Origin: Desulfomonilaceae bacterium | GTDB taxonomy: Bacteria > Desulfobacterota > Desulfomonilia > Desulfomonilales > Desulfomonilaceae | Direction of reading: 5' to 3' | DNA: 64,000 bases | Assembly (NCBI GenBank): GCA_041662605.1 | Contig: JBAZSD010000023.1 | Coordinates: 7,037-71,036, forward strand | Shown here: in pieces, positions 44,406-52,910 of the stretch | How the letters are laid out: each line of letters opens with the position of its first letter | Position numbering within the stretch: the first letter of the stretch is position 1 | Program-made: the position numbers and the translations under genes | The notes under the pieces: generated by a model | The model's database searches: none | Told to the model about the DNA's origin: nothing | The model's input: only the letters and a program-made list of their open reading frames with translations

Positions 44406-45293
44406 CTACTGCCGTTCGAGGGTAGTTTGCACCGCTCGCTCAATTTGATTTTGAACCAAAGACCAAGAAAAAACCCGACTGCAATCAAAAATTAGCGTTT
44501 GGCGCGCTGGAACCCATGGCCCCCATTGCGCCGGATCCGTACTCACATAAAAGATGATTGAGAAAATCCCCAGGGCCGCAGCAAGGTGACTCATGCCGGA
44601 ATCGTTTCCCATAAAGAATCCGGAGTGGGACATAAGATCACATATCTGTTTGAGTGATCGGTTTTCCAGCACAACCGGCCGGCTTTCGGCGATCCACAGT
44701 TCCCATTCCTTTTCTCGTTTTAGTTCTTCGTCAGCTTCTCCCAAGGTTACGACGATTTCGCATCCAGTGGTCTCACGAAGCCTTTTTGACAACGACCTAA
44801 AAACACTCAGCGGTACGTTTTTTTTTGCGCTTCCGCTTCCAGGATGCGCCCAGAGGATATTTTCGCGTTTTCCAAGCTGGTTCCCATTGAGGACCGGATG
44901 ACGTGGGGGGATTGCAGCGCCGAGTTGAGAGCATAATGTTTGGACTAGATGGACACCCGGTTCAGGAATCGGTGTCGCGATATGTATGTCGTCGACCCCG
45001 CAGCTCTTGAGATTTGCGACAACCGCATCCGGACGCTTCAGTATTACGTAAGCGATATCGCAAGGTTTCTCCTTTGGGTGTTCCCCGAATGAATCCGGTT
45101 GGAACAACCATGAATAGTCTCTGTGATCAACGGATTTAAAATTAAATTCTGGTGGGATAATCTCGTGGTAAGCTCTTGAACCCAAAAGAGTCACATTTGC
45201 TTTTTCATCAGCATTCTTAATTGAAAAAAGCAGGGGTAAGGTTAAAAGCGTGTCGCCCAGTGCGCCTGGGCGAATTATCCAAACGTTGGTCAT
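44406..45293 (-). CDS. GT9 heptosyltransferase-like glycosyltransferase
   Basis: The GT9 opening VWIIRPGALGDTLLTLPLL and the nucleotide-sugar site FMGNDSGMSHLAAALG match ADP-heptose:LPS heptosyltransferases; WAHPGSGSAKKN is the third landmark. It is short (295 residues against ~350), with a condensed middle. Whether it adds heptose III or another sugar cannot be judged. It is separated from the waaF operon by 35 kb and followed by the AT-rich island. Confidence 0.82.
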   Translation of the reverse strand: MTNVWIIRPGALGDTLLTLPLLFSIKNADEKANVTLLGSRAYHEIIPPEFNFKSVDHRDYSWLFQPDSFGEHPKEKPCDIAYVILKRPDAVVANLKSCGVDDIHIATPIPEPGVHLVQTLCSQLGAAIPPRHPVLNGNQLGKRENILWAHPGSGSAKKNVPLSVFRSLSKRLRETTGCEIVVTLGEADEELKREKEWELWIAESRPVVLENRSLKQICDLMSHSGFFMGNDSGMSHLAAALGIFSIIFYVSTDPAQWGPWVPARQTLIFDCSRVFSWSLVQNQIERAVQTTLERQ

Positions 45294-45462
45294 GCTGTTT
45301 CACCGACCTTTATGGTTTTACCACGACTGAAGGGGTTTCTTTCCCAATCAAAATTTGAAGAGCTTCCACACAAACATAACAAAACACCATCACATCTTCG
45401 AGATGAAAGTCGGAATTTTGTAATAATGGCTTCTTGCAACTTCTTTCATACTCCGGTCAATT

Positions 45463-45491
45463 TTGACATAAGGGGCTTCGATTGATATACT
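45463..45491 (+). promoter_or_regulatory. Strong promoter of the moeA operon
   Basis: TTGACA (45463-45468), a 17-bp spacer and TATACT (45486-45491) match the sigma-70 consensus closely. It lies 47 bp before the moeA ATG. Confidence 0.8.
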
Positions 45492-45538
45492 TTAACAGTG
45501 ACTATTCTAAAAAATATGTAAAACTGTGAATTTGCAAT

Positions 45539-46906
45539 ATGTTAAAACCATTTTTTCGAGTTGTGTCTCCAGGCGAGGCAAGAGCCAAGTTACATCTAGT
45601 TAAAGCTCTCGAATCAGAACATGCTGATCTTGACTTAGCCCTCTTCAGGGTTCTTTCCGAATCCGTGAGGGCCCACGACGACGCGCCTACATTTAACCGG
45701 ACTACCATGGACGGATACGCCGTTCGATCTATTGATACTTTCGGATCCACCGAGAGTTCCCCTTCGCTTTTTACTGTTATTGGGGAGATCGCCATGGGGG
45801 AATCGCCCAACCTAAAACTTAAGCGAGGCGAAGCTGCAAAGATCTGGACGGGAGGCGAGCTTCCGGTTAACTCGGACGCAGTAGTAATGATAGAACACAC
45901 GGAAGAGTTGGGAGGGAATACGATTGAAGTTTTCAAAGGTGTAGCCCCTTTTGACAACATGGCCCGCAAAGGCGAAGACTATCGTAAAGGTGAAACTCTA
46001 CTCAACTCCGGTTTGAGACTAAGGCCTCAGGATGTAGGACTACTTGCGTCCCTAGGGATCATGAAGGTCAAGGTTCATCGTGTGCCCATGGTGTCGCTTA
46101 TCAGCTCGGGAGACGAAATAACTCCGGCAAGCGAAACGCCGCCCCCTGGATGTGTCCGGGATGTCAACAGGCATTCCCTTAACGCCGCGATTATAGAAGC
46201 GTTCGGCAAGCCCTTATGGATAGGACTGGCCGCTGATACTCTAAAATCCGTAAAATCCATGATAAGCACGGGCCTGGAGCAGGGTGATGTTGTGATCATT
46301 TCTGGAGGCAGCTCTATGGGTAGCAGGGATCATGTCATTCAGGCGATCTCCGAGGCTCGTGATTCAAACATTTTATTGCATGGCGTTTCAATGTCTCCCG
46401 GTAAGCCACTAATTATGGGGCTCATTGGGTCTAAGCCGGTCATAGGTTTACCAGGCCATCCTGTCTCAGCGCTCGTTTGTTTCGATCAGTTTGTTGTTCC
46501 GATCCTGAGACGCCTGGCGGGAGAGAATACTTTTCAGCCCTTTCTGAGGCCACAAATTAAGGCCAGTCTGACACGCAATGTGTCATCCAAGGAAGGACGA
46601 CTGGACTTTGTCCGAGTACGGATATCCAGAACTGACAATGAATTTTTGGCCACTCCGTTTATCGCCAAGTCCGGAATGGTCTCAGCCATGTCGAGGTCTC
46701 ACGGTTACTTGAAGATACCCATGGACTGTGAAGGGTTTTACAAGGGTCAAACAGTTACGGTGTATTTATTTTCTAACTGGATGGGAGACGATTTTGAGAA
46801 GGAATATCTTTCTGGACATGAAGCCCCCGGCGGAGGCCCTGGAAACTTTTCTGGAGCGTCTAGACAGGAACGGCTTTCCGGGATCCGAAAGGGTTCTCAC
46901 AGTTGA
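45539..46906 (+). CDS. moeA: Molybdopterin molybdenumtransferase MoeA (first copy)
   Basis: MoeA inserts molybdate into adenylylated molybdopterin. Signatures include FNRTTMDGYAVRS, AKIWTGGELPVNSDAVVMIE, the MoCF domain SSGDEITPA and ISGGSSMGSRDHV, and MSPGKPLIMG with GLPGHPVSALV. The normal end falls near VTVYLFSNWMG; about 40 further residues, rich in Gly, Ser and Arg, read through into the next gene, with which it overlaps by 113 bases in another frame. The length (455) is long for MoeA as a result. Together with the second copy it suggests separate molybdenum and tungsten cofactor pathways (inference). Confidence 0.92.
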   Translation: MLKPFFRVVSPGEARAKLHLVKALESEHADLDLALFRVLSESVRAHDDAPTFNRTTMDGYAVRSIDTFGSTESSPSLFTVIGEIAMGESPNLKLKRGEAAKIWTGGELPVNSDAVVMIEHTEELGGNTIEVFKGVAPFDNMARKGEDYRKGETLLNSGLRLRPQDVGLLASLGIMKVKVHRVPMVSLISSGDEITPASETPPPGCVRDVNRHSLNAAIIEAFGKPLWIGLAADTLKSVKSMISTGLEQGDVVIISGGSSMGSRDHVIQAISEARDSNILLHGVSMSPGKPLIMGLIGSKPVIGLPGHPVSALVCFDQFVVPILRRLAGENTFQPFLRPQIKASLTRNVSSKEGRLDFVRVRISRTDNEFLATPFIAKSGMVSAMSRSHGYLKIPMDCEGFYKGQTVTVYLFSNWMGDDFEKEYLSGHEAPGGGPGNFSGASRQERLSGIRKGSHS

Positions 46907-48719
46907 ATCTTTAGGCCGGATCACTTCCGAGCCAGTTTACGCAAAACTATCAGCGCCAAATTTTCATACTGCGGGTATGGACGGGTTCGCTGTTCAGGCT
47001 TCAGAAACTTTTGGAGCGTCTCCCGAAAGTACAAAAAGCTTTCTTATGGGCAAGAACGCATGGCCCGTTAATACTGGACGTCCTATACCAGACAAGACCA
47101 ATGCGGTAATCATGATCGAACACGTCAATTTTTTGAGTGATGAGACCTTTGAAATTGATAAGGCAGTGGTGCCTTGGGAAAATGTTCGTCGAGTCGGTGA
47201 GGATTTCGTTCAATCGGAAATGATCTTGCCCAGCCACCACGTGATATCGGCCTACGATCTGGGCGCGTTGCTTTGCGGAGGAGTTACCCAGGTCAATGTA
47301 AACCGGAGACCAAGGGTTTTGTTGATTCCGACGGGTTCGGAGCTTGTGCCTGCGTCCGTTTTGGAAGATAGATCTCCTGTTGATGGGGAAACGATAGAAT
47401 TTAACACGTGGATACTATCAGGCCTTATTACCCGCGCGGGAGCGATTGCGGACAGAAGCGAAATACTCCCCGATAATTACGACCAAATTAAGCAAGCGAT
47501 AAAATCCGCCATAAAATCCGGGTATGACATGGTTGTTGTAAACGCGGGCTCATCTGCCGGCAGCGAGGATTACACAGCCGCAATCATAGATGAACTAGGA
47601 GAAGTGCTTGTTCATGGGGTGGCCATGATGCCGGGAAAGCCCACGATTCTAGGAATTGTCGATGGTAAACCAGTTATTGGAAACCCGGGTTATCCTGTTT
47701 CTGCCGTATTTTCTTTTGAAACTTTCGGATTGCCGGTCATTGCCGAGATGCTTGGCGCTCCTATTGACGTCAGGCCTACTCTGGAGGCGTATTCGGCACG
47801 GAAAATTCCATCCAAACTCGGGCGAGAGGAATTCTTCAGAGTTAAACTGGGCAGGGTAGGGGACAGGACGGTAGCGGCGCCATTGCCTAGAGGCGCCGGC
47901 TCAATTACTACTCTTACCAGGGCGGATGGGATTATCAGGATTCCTTCGAATGTCGAAGGCATAGAGCAAGGTTCGATGATCAGAGTCGACCTTCTGAATC
48001 AACCACAACAGATCGAGAAGACTCTGGTAATCATAGGCAGTCACGATTTGACTATTGATTGCCTGGCTGATGAACTCATCAAACACGGTATCTATGTTTC
48101 TTCAAGCAACGTTGGGAGCCTGGGTGGTCTACTGGCTCTCAGGAACGATACGGCGCACATGGCGACCAGTCACCTGCTTGACGAGGATACGGGAATTTAC
48201 AACTGGTCGTACATAAAGAAATTCATTCCTGACATACCCGTCGAAGTTTTTCATGGTGTCATGCGGGATCAGGGGTTCATGGTAAGGAAGGGTAATCCAA
48301 AAGGCATACGGAATTTTAAAGATCTAACAAGAGATGACGTGACCTTTGTCAATCGGCAGAAAGGCGCAGGAACCAGGGTATTGCTTGATTTCTACCTGAG
48401 AAAAGAGCAGATTGACGAGTCTAGTATTAAGGGCTACGAGATGGAAGAATATACTCACACGTCGGTTGCTGTAGCGGTCCTATCCGGAGTAGCCGATGTT
48501 GGCATGGGTGTTTTAGCCGCGGCCAATGCCCTTGGACTGGATTTTATACCCGTAGCCACGGAACAGTACGATTTCATAGTGCCCAAGAAATATGTTTACG
48601 ATGAAAAAGTTACAAAGCTTCTGGAAATACTTGGTAGCGATTCATTTAAAACTCGCGTTTCCTCTTTAGGAGGATACGGCGTGGAACGGTCAGGAGAGCG
48701 TCTCTTCGAGCCGAAATAA
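46794..48719 (+). CDS. MoeA fused to a LysR-substrate/PBP-like domain (second copy)
   Basis: Residues ~1-405 repeat the MoeA architecture (FHTAGMDGFAVQA, GRPIPDKTNAVIMIEH, VVVNAGSSAGSEDYT, MMPGKPTILG, GNPGYPVSAVF). Residues ~410-640 form a periplasmic-binding-like domain (LVIIGSHDLTIDCLADEL, VTFVNRQKGAGTRVLLD, GVLAAANALGLDFIPV) of the kind fused to MoeA in many anaerobes, probably sensing or binding an oxyanion or cofactor. No signal peptide is present, so it is cytoplasmic. TTG 46794, six bases after GGGAG, gives the typical opening MRRNIFLDMKP; an ATG at 46818 is the alternative. Confidence 0.9.
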   Translation: MRRNIFLDMKPPAEALETFLERLDRNGFPGSERVLTVESLGRITSEPVYAKLSAPNFHTAGMDGFAVQASETFGASPESTKSFLMGKNAWPVNTGRPIPDKTNAVIMIEHVNFLSDETFEIDKAVVPWENVRRVGEDFVQSEMILPSHHVISAYDLGALLCGGVTQVNVNRRPRVLLIPTGSELVPASVLEDRSPVDGETIEFNTWILSGLITRAGAIADRSEILPDNYDQIKQAIKSAIKSGYDMVVVNAGSSAGSEDYTAAIIDELGEVLVHGVAMMPGKPTILGIVDGKPVIGNPGYPVSAVFSFETFGLPVIAEMLGAPIDVRPTLEAYSARKIPSKLGREEFFRVKLGRVGDRTVAAPLPRGAGSITTLTRADGIIRIPSNVEGIEQGSMIRVDLLNQPQQIEKTLVIIGSHDLTIDCLADELIKHGIYVSSSNVGSLGGLLALRNDTAHMATSHLLDEDTGIYNWSYIKKFIPDIPVEVFHGVMRDQGFMVRKGNPKGIRNFKDLTRDDVTFVNRQKGAGTRVLLDFYLRKEQIDESSIKGYEMEEYTHTSVAVAVLSGVADVGMGVLAAANALGLDFIPVATEQYDFIVPKKYVYDEKVTKLLEILGSDSFKTRVSSLGGYGVERSGERLFEPK

Positions 48720-48739
48720 TACGTAATGGTTTTGACAGC

Positions 48740-49210
48740 ATGGATTTTACAGTTTTGTTTTCAGGTGTATCTTGGTACCCCATCGTGGCCTGCGCCGCTG
48801 TTTTGATGTTGTTGCTAAGTGGATGGATCCTTTTTTTGAACAAATTCAACCCTACCCTTGGAACCATGGATGAACCGGACGCAGTCGCGATTGCAAAGGG
48901 AAATTGCGGCGATTCGATGAAAATTTCCCTCAAATTTAGAAGGGGAAAAGTTATAGACGCCAGCTACTGGACAGACGGTTGCAAGTTCAGCAGCGAATGT
49001 GGGGCTGCCGCTACTCGTCTGGCTCTGGGAAAAACTCCCGAGGAAATTGCCGATATAGACTATATGGCTGTCAAGGAAGCCGTAGGGGGTATTCCGGAAG
49101 AGGATCTGCATTGCGCCACGCTTGCGGCGGGAACTCTACAGGAATCAGTGCGCATTTACTGCCTTGATCTCCACAAGTCACAAAACCAAACTGTCAGCGC
49201 GAAAATGTAG
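48740..49210 (+). CDS. Membrane-anchored IscU/NifU-N-like Fe-S scaffold
   Basis: A hydrophobic segment at ~10-33 (YPIVACAAVLMLLLSGWILF) precedes a NifU N-terminal domain. Three scaffold cysteines are in place: C56 in GNCGDSM, C81 in TDGCKFSSECG and C125 in LHCATLAAGTL. The usual domain starts directly at its N-terminus and is cytosolic; the anchor is the odd feature. The domain would face the cytoplasm if the N-terminus is outside. It follows the second moeA gene by 20 bp and may share its transcript, suggesting supply of clusters to molybdo- or tungsto-enzymes (inference). Confidence 0.82.
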   Translation: MDFTVLFSGVSWYPIVACAAVLMLLLSGWILFLNKFNPTLGTMDEPDAVAIAKGNCGDSMKISLKFRRGKVIDASYWTDGCKFSSECGAAATRLALGKTPEEIADIDYMAVKEAVGGIPEEDLHCATLAAGTLQESVRIYCLDLHKSQNQTVSAKM

Positions 49211-49237
49211 GAATCGGCCCAATTGCGGGATTCTCTC

Positions 49238-49266
49238 TTGACTCAGGCTGTTAGAGGTCCTATCAA
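49238..49266 (+). promoter_or_regulatory. Promoter of greA
   Basis: TTGACT (49238-49243) and TATCAA (49261-49266) with 17-bp spacing lie 58 bp before the chosen start. Confidence 0.6.
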
Positions 49267-49323
49267 TATTCTACCTCTTGCGGGTAAAATGATCACCTTG
49301 TTCACCAAAAAAGGATGGCAAAT

Positions 49324-49800
49324 ATGAGTTCTCAGAAACGTCCAATCTCGGCTGAAGGTTTAAAGAAACTGAACGAGGAGATGGACAGGTTGATTCGGGT
49401 CGAAAGACCATCTGTGATAAAGGAAATCGAAATAGCTATAGGACACGGTGATCTTTCGGAAAACGCTGAATATACGTATGGTAAGGAAAAACAATCCCTG
49501 ATCGAAACCAGGATAAGGGATTTGCAGGAAAGAATTTCATGCTCAGAAGTTATAGATATATCCAATCGGCCGACTCCGGACAGGGTGGTGTTTGGAGTTC
49601 ATGTCACTATTCAGGACCTGGACACCGATGAGGCCAAAAAATACCAGCTTCTTGGACAGGATGAGGCTGACATTGCAAATGGAATAATATCCGTGGACTC
49701 TCCGGTGGGAAAGGCGCTGATCGGAAAGGAAGTCGGCGACGTAGTCGAGGTTCACACTCCCAACGGGCTGCGTGAATGTGAGGTAATTAGTATCAAGTAA
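49324..49800 (+). CDS. greA: Transcription elongation factor GreA
   Basis: GreA rescues backtracked RNA polymerase. The N-terminal coiled-coil (~10-75) contains the tip region RVERPSVIKEIEIA and GHGDLSENAEYTYGKEKQ, with the acidic residues that enter the secondary channel; the C-terminal FKBP-like domain (~80-158) has SPVGKALIGKEVGD. At 158 residues the length is normal. ATG 49324 has a ribosome site (AAGGA) eight bases away, unlike the closer ATG at 49315. Confidence 0.95.
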   Translation: MSSQKRPISAEGLKKLNEEMDRLIRVERPSVIKEIEIAIGHGDLSENAEYTYGKEKQSLIETRIRDLQERISCSEVIDISNRPTPDRVVFGVHVTIQDLDTDEAKKYQLLGQDEADIANGIISVDSPVGKALIGKEVGDVVEVHTPNGLRECEVISIK

Positions 49801-49862
49801 AGACCGAGCCTGACGGCGCACAACCGGCCCGGCTCCATTTCAAGTGAGATAATTGATTAATA

Positions 49863-51215
49863 ATGACACTTCCAAACAATCTTGAGCGCATGGCGGCTCA
49901 AGATTCTTCAAGCAAAAAAAAGACCCTCATTCTTTGCGACTTTGACGGGACTGTGTCTATAAAAGACACAGTGAACAGACTTATTCGCAGCCACATTTCC
50001 GATCCACACTGGCGACATTACGTAAAGCGTTACATGAGAGGCGAAATTGGGTCCAAAAGGGTCTACGAGGCTCTAGCCCCGCTGATGAACATGACTAGAG
50101 CCGATCTGGAACGCTTTGTGATGGAACACGCTGAACTCGACCCTCATTTCCCCAGATTTTTGAAGTGGGCCAGGGAAAGGAACATAGACGTAAAGATTGT
50201 CTCGGACGGTTTTGACGAGACTATAAAGATTCTTTTCAAAAAACATGGAATTACCGGGCTTGACATAATTTCCAACAGCTTGACCATGAATGATGAAGGT
50301 AAGGTCCGTGTTAGTTCCAACCATTTCAACCCATCCTGCCGGAAATGTGGAACGTGCAAGTTGTCAGCGCTTCGGAATTTCAGAAGTGAATATGACAAAA
50401 TTGTGCTGATCGGAGACGGGGAGTCTGACCGGCACGCAGCCACGGAAGCCGACATGGTGCTGGCTATCGGGGACCTGTTTCTTTATTGTGTCACGAACAA
50501 TATCCCCGCCATAAGTATCGATGGGTTTCACGAGGCTCCCAATGCGCTGACGCGAGAAATTGAAGCTGTCGCGTTCGATTTGGACGGAACGCTCATAGAA
50601 TCAATAGATGCGATAGCGGAAGCCTTTAACTATATGTTCGCTCAACTGGGTTACCCCACAATGACCGTGCAGGAAGTCCTCAGGTTGACGTCCGTGTCCT
50701 TGATGGACTTTGTTAAGTCTTATCTGAAACCTGAACATAAAGAAATTGGGATCAAGATTTTCCGTGATTACTATGACACAATCTTTCTTGAAAAAACTTT
50801 CATGGCCCCAGGAGCCATGGAGACTTTGAAAAGGCTCAACGGATCTTTAAAACAGGGAATTGTTTCCAATAAACGCGGTCGATACGCAAGAATACTCGCT
50901 GATCATCTCGGTTTTTCGCACAAGATGAAAACAATTATCGGGGCCGAGGACGGTTTTAAGGCGAAACCAGCGCCCGACATGTTCCATGAATTCATGAAAT
51001 CTGTTGGTTCGTCGGAGATTAACACGATCTATGTCGGAGACGCTCCGATTGACATAGAAGGAGCTAAAGCGGCCGGGATCGACACGTACGCGATCGCCGG
51101 GCCATTTTTTTCAGCGGAAGAACTGGCTCTACACAAACCTAGACGAGTTTTGAGAAGTATCAGTGAGTTGTTGTGCGCTCTGGAACCGGTAATACCTACC
51201 GGAGCGTCTGAATAG
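49863..51215 (+). CDS. Double HAD-family phosphatase (MtnX-like plus PGP/PpaX-like)
   Basis: Two HAD phosphatases are fused. The first (~20-225) has LILCDFDGTVSIKD with the nucleophile Asp, KIVSDGFDETI, and a Cys pair (CRKCGTCK) recalling MtnX/PSP-type enzymes, then IGDGESDRHAA. The second (~235-440) has AVAFDLDGTLIES, IVSNKRGRYARIL and VGDAPIDIEGAKAAG, close to phosphoglycolate phosphatases and PpaX. Each active site appears complete. Fused pairs are uncommon; substrates are unknown, and a two-step dephosphorylation is only speculative. It lies 62 bp after greA and ends at a strong terminator. Confidence 0.85.
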   Translation: MTLPNNLERMAAQDSSSKKKTLILCDFDGTVSIKDTVNRLIRSHISDPHWRHYVKRYMRGEIGSKRVYEALAPLMNMTRADLERFVMEHAELDPHFPRFLKWARERNIDVKIVSDGFDETIKILFKKHGITGLDIISNSLTMNDEGKVRVSSNHFNPSCRKCGTCKLSALRNFRSEYDKIVLIGDGESDRHAATEADMVLAIGDLFLYCVTNNIPAISIDGFHEAPNALTREIEAVAFDLDGTLIESIDAIAEAFNYMFAQLGYPTMTVQEVLRLTSVSLMDFVKSYLKPEHKEIGIKIFRDYYDTIFLEKTFMAPGAMETLKRLNGSLKQGIVSNKRGRYARILADHLGFSHKMKTIIGAEDGFKAKPAPDMFHEFMKSVGSSEINTIYVGDAPIDIEGAKAAGIDTYAIAGPFFSAEELALHKPRRVLRSISELLCALEPVIPTGASE

Positions 51216-51304
51216 AAAAATTCGGAAAAATCTTTTTTTTCGGAACCGGTCCGAAACAATGGTGTCTTCTTTAGTGATACCTACCTACTCTAAATGACTT
51301 GAGG

Positions 51305-51346
51305 GGCCCAAATGTTCCTACCATACATTTGGGCCTTTCCTTTTTT
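51305..51346 (+). terminator. Terminator of the double-HAD gene
   Basis: GGCCCAAATGT / ACATTTGGGCC is a perfect 11-bp stem with a nine-base loop, followed by TTTCCTTTTTT on the plus strand. It sits between the converging HAD and lpxB genes. Confidence 0.9.
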
Positions 51347-51349
51347 GGG

Positions 51350-52651
51350 CTACCGAATATTCTTTTCCAAGATCAGTTCAATTAGCGCATCTGCCGGTGA
51401 AGGACTGGAAGCGCCTGGCTCCAGCATTTCTCTTAAACGTTTGAAACCTTGATCGAACGCGGCCCTAAGATTTATGTCACTCTGGAATTTATCGAGCCAG
51501 GAGACGAGATTCTCCGGCGTTGCGTTGTGTTGCAATATCTCCGGGACAAACAGGGGTCTTCCGCATTCAAGACACGGTATCCTGTAACCGTTTTTTAACA
51601 TTATCTCTATGGGATTGTCGGGTTCATTGGGACTCTTTATGCAGAGCATGTTCGCCATCGCGACATGAATATCGGGTTCCATGAGAAGCGGCATCAAAAT
51701 CCTGGTCGCCAGAATCCATGAGAAATTGTCCATAATATATACCACCACGTGTGGCATACGAGCCAGGGCAGCCTGTAGAGTGGCCGTGCCGGAGGTGATC
51801 AGGCCGCTGTCCGAGGCGGCCATGACCCTGAAAGCCTCGACCTCGGTAATCCGAAAATGCGATCCTGCCTCCCCGATAATCCCCTGAATGAGTTCTTTCA
51901 GATGGGGACCGGCGAGAGGAATAATAAATTTGGTTTCAGGGTAGTTTTTCAGGTGTAATTTTGCAGCCTCGATCATGACAGGCAATGATCTTGTTATCTC
52001 AGATCGACGACTTCCGGGGGCCAGAGTGACCAACCAGTCTGAGTTTGCAACCCCCAATTCTGATCTCAGTTTAGCCCTGTCCACATCCGGAGGAATGTCC
52101 CTCACCATGGTGTGTCCGACAAAATTAGCCCGCACACCCAAATCAGAGTACAATTTTTCCTCGAAAGGGAAAATGGTCATCATTCTATCGACCACCGAAG
52201 CAATCTTGTAGATACGTCGTTTTCTCCACGCCCAAACCTGGGGACTCACATAATAGCAAACCTTGACTCCCGACTTTTTTGCCACGGCAGCCAAACGTAT
52301 GTTCACGTCCGGGAAATCCACAGCAAGGAAAACATCATATTTCCCACTCCTCAACTCTCTTTTCATAAGGCTGTAAGCTGACATAACCCTCTTTAGCTTA
52401 CCGAATCCTCCGCTCAGGCCAATGGTGTTTATCTCCCGGTAGTGAAGCAGGACTTTCATTCCGGCAGCCTGAAGTTTCTCGCCCCCTATCCCCGTGAATT
52501 CCACTTTAGGGAAGCGATGTCTCAAATCCTTAACCAGCGCCGCCGCATGATAGTCACCGGAGGCTTCACCCGCCAGAACCAGAACCGAGGCTTCCAGATT
52601 ATTGGGTGAGGCTGACATTGTCTTGTTGAAAGAATTCATTATTTGAGGCAT
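51350..52651 (-). CDS. lpxB: Lipid-A-disaccharide synthase
   Basis: LpxB (GT19) joins UDP-diacylglucosamine and lipid X in lipid A synthesis at the inner membrane. Markers are LVLAGEASGDYHAAALV, GIGGEKLQAAGMKVL, CYYVSPQVWAWRKRRIYKIA, LAPGSRRSEI and SGTATLQAALARMPHVV. At 433 residues it is ~50 longer than the E. coli enzyme, mainly in an N-terminal stretch of 20 residues and a C-terminal tail; an internal ATG may be the true start. It stands alone, away from other lpx genes. Confidence 0.95.
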   Translation of the reverse strand: MPQIMNSFNKTMSASPNNLEASVLVLAGEASGDYHAAALVKDLRHRFPKVEFTGIGGEKLQAAGMKVLLHYREINTIGLSGGFGKLKRVMSAYSLMKRELRSGKYDVFLAVDFPDVNIRLAAVAKKSGVKVCYYVSPQVWAWRKRRIYKIASVVDRMMTIFPFEEKLYSDLGVRANFVGHTMVRDIPPDVDRAKLRSELGVANSDWLVTLAPGSRRSEITRSLPVMIEAAKLHLKNYPETKFIIPLAGPHLKELIQGIIGEAGSHFRITEVEAFRVMAASDSGLITSGTATLQAALARMPHVVVYIMDNFSWILATRILMPLLMEPDIHVAMANMLCIKSPNEPDNPIEIMLKNGYRIPCLECGRPLFVPEILQHNATPENLVSWLDKFQSDINLRAAFDQGFKRLREMLEPGASSPSPADALIELILEKNIR

Positions 52652-52765
52652 AAATAAACTGTACCTATGGAATGATTCTATTCTGGAAACGTCCTAACAA
52701 ATTAGCTGGGGAGCGAGATTTTCGGAATATCCTGGAGTTTTTATTCTTACAGCATCACTTTTGTC

Positions 52766-52793
52766 TTGACAATGAAAGAATGTTTGATAAGAG
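52766..52793 (+). promoter_or_regulatory. Possible promoter of the radical SAM gene
   Basis: TTGACA (52766-52771) and TAAGAG (52788-52793) are separated by 16 bp. The -10 element is poor, so this is tentative. Confidence 0.4.
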
Positions 52794-52910
52794 TCGATGC
52801 CGAAAATGTCCAGTTTTTATAAAAAAATACAAGTAGATGCCTTCAAAACGTTATGATTTGGCGCGAGTTTGAGGCTTCCAATGTTGTGTAAACGCCCTGC
52901 GGAGTAACAT

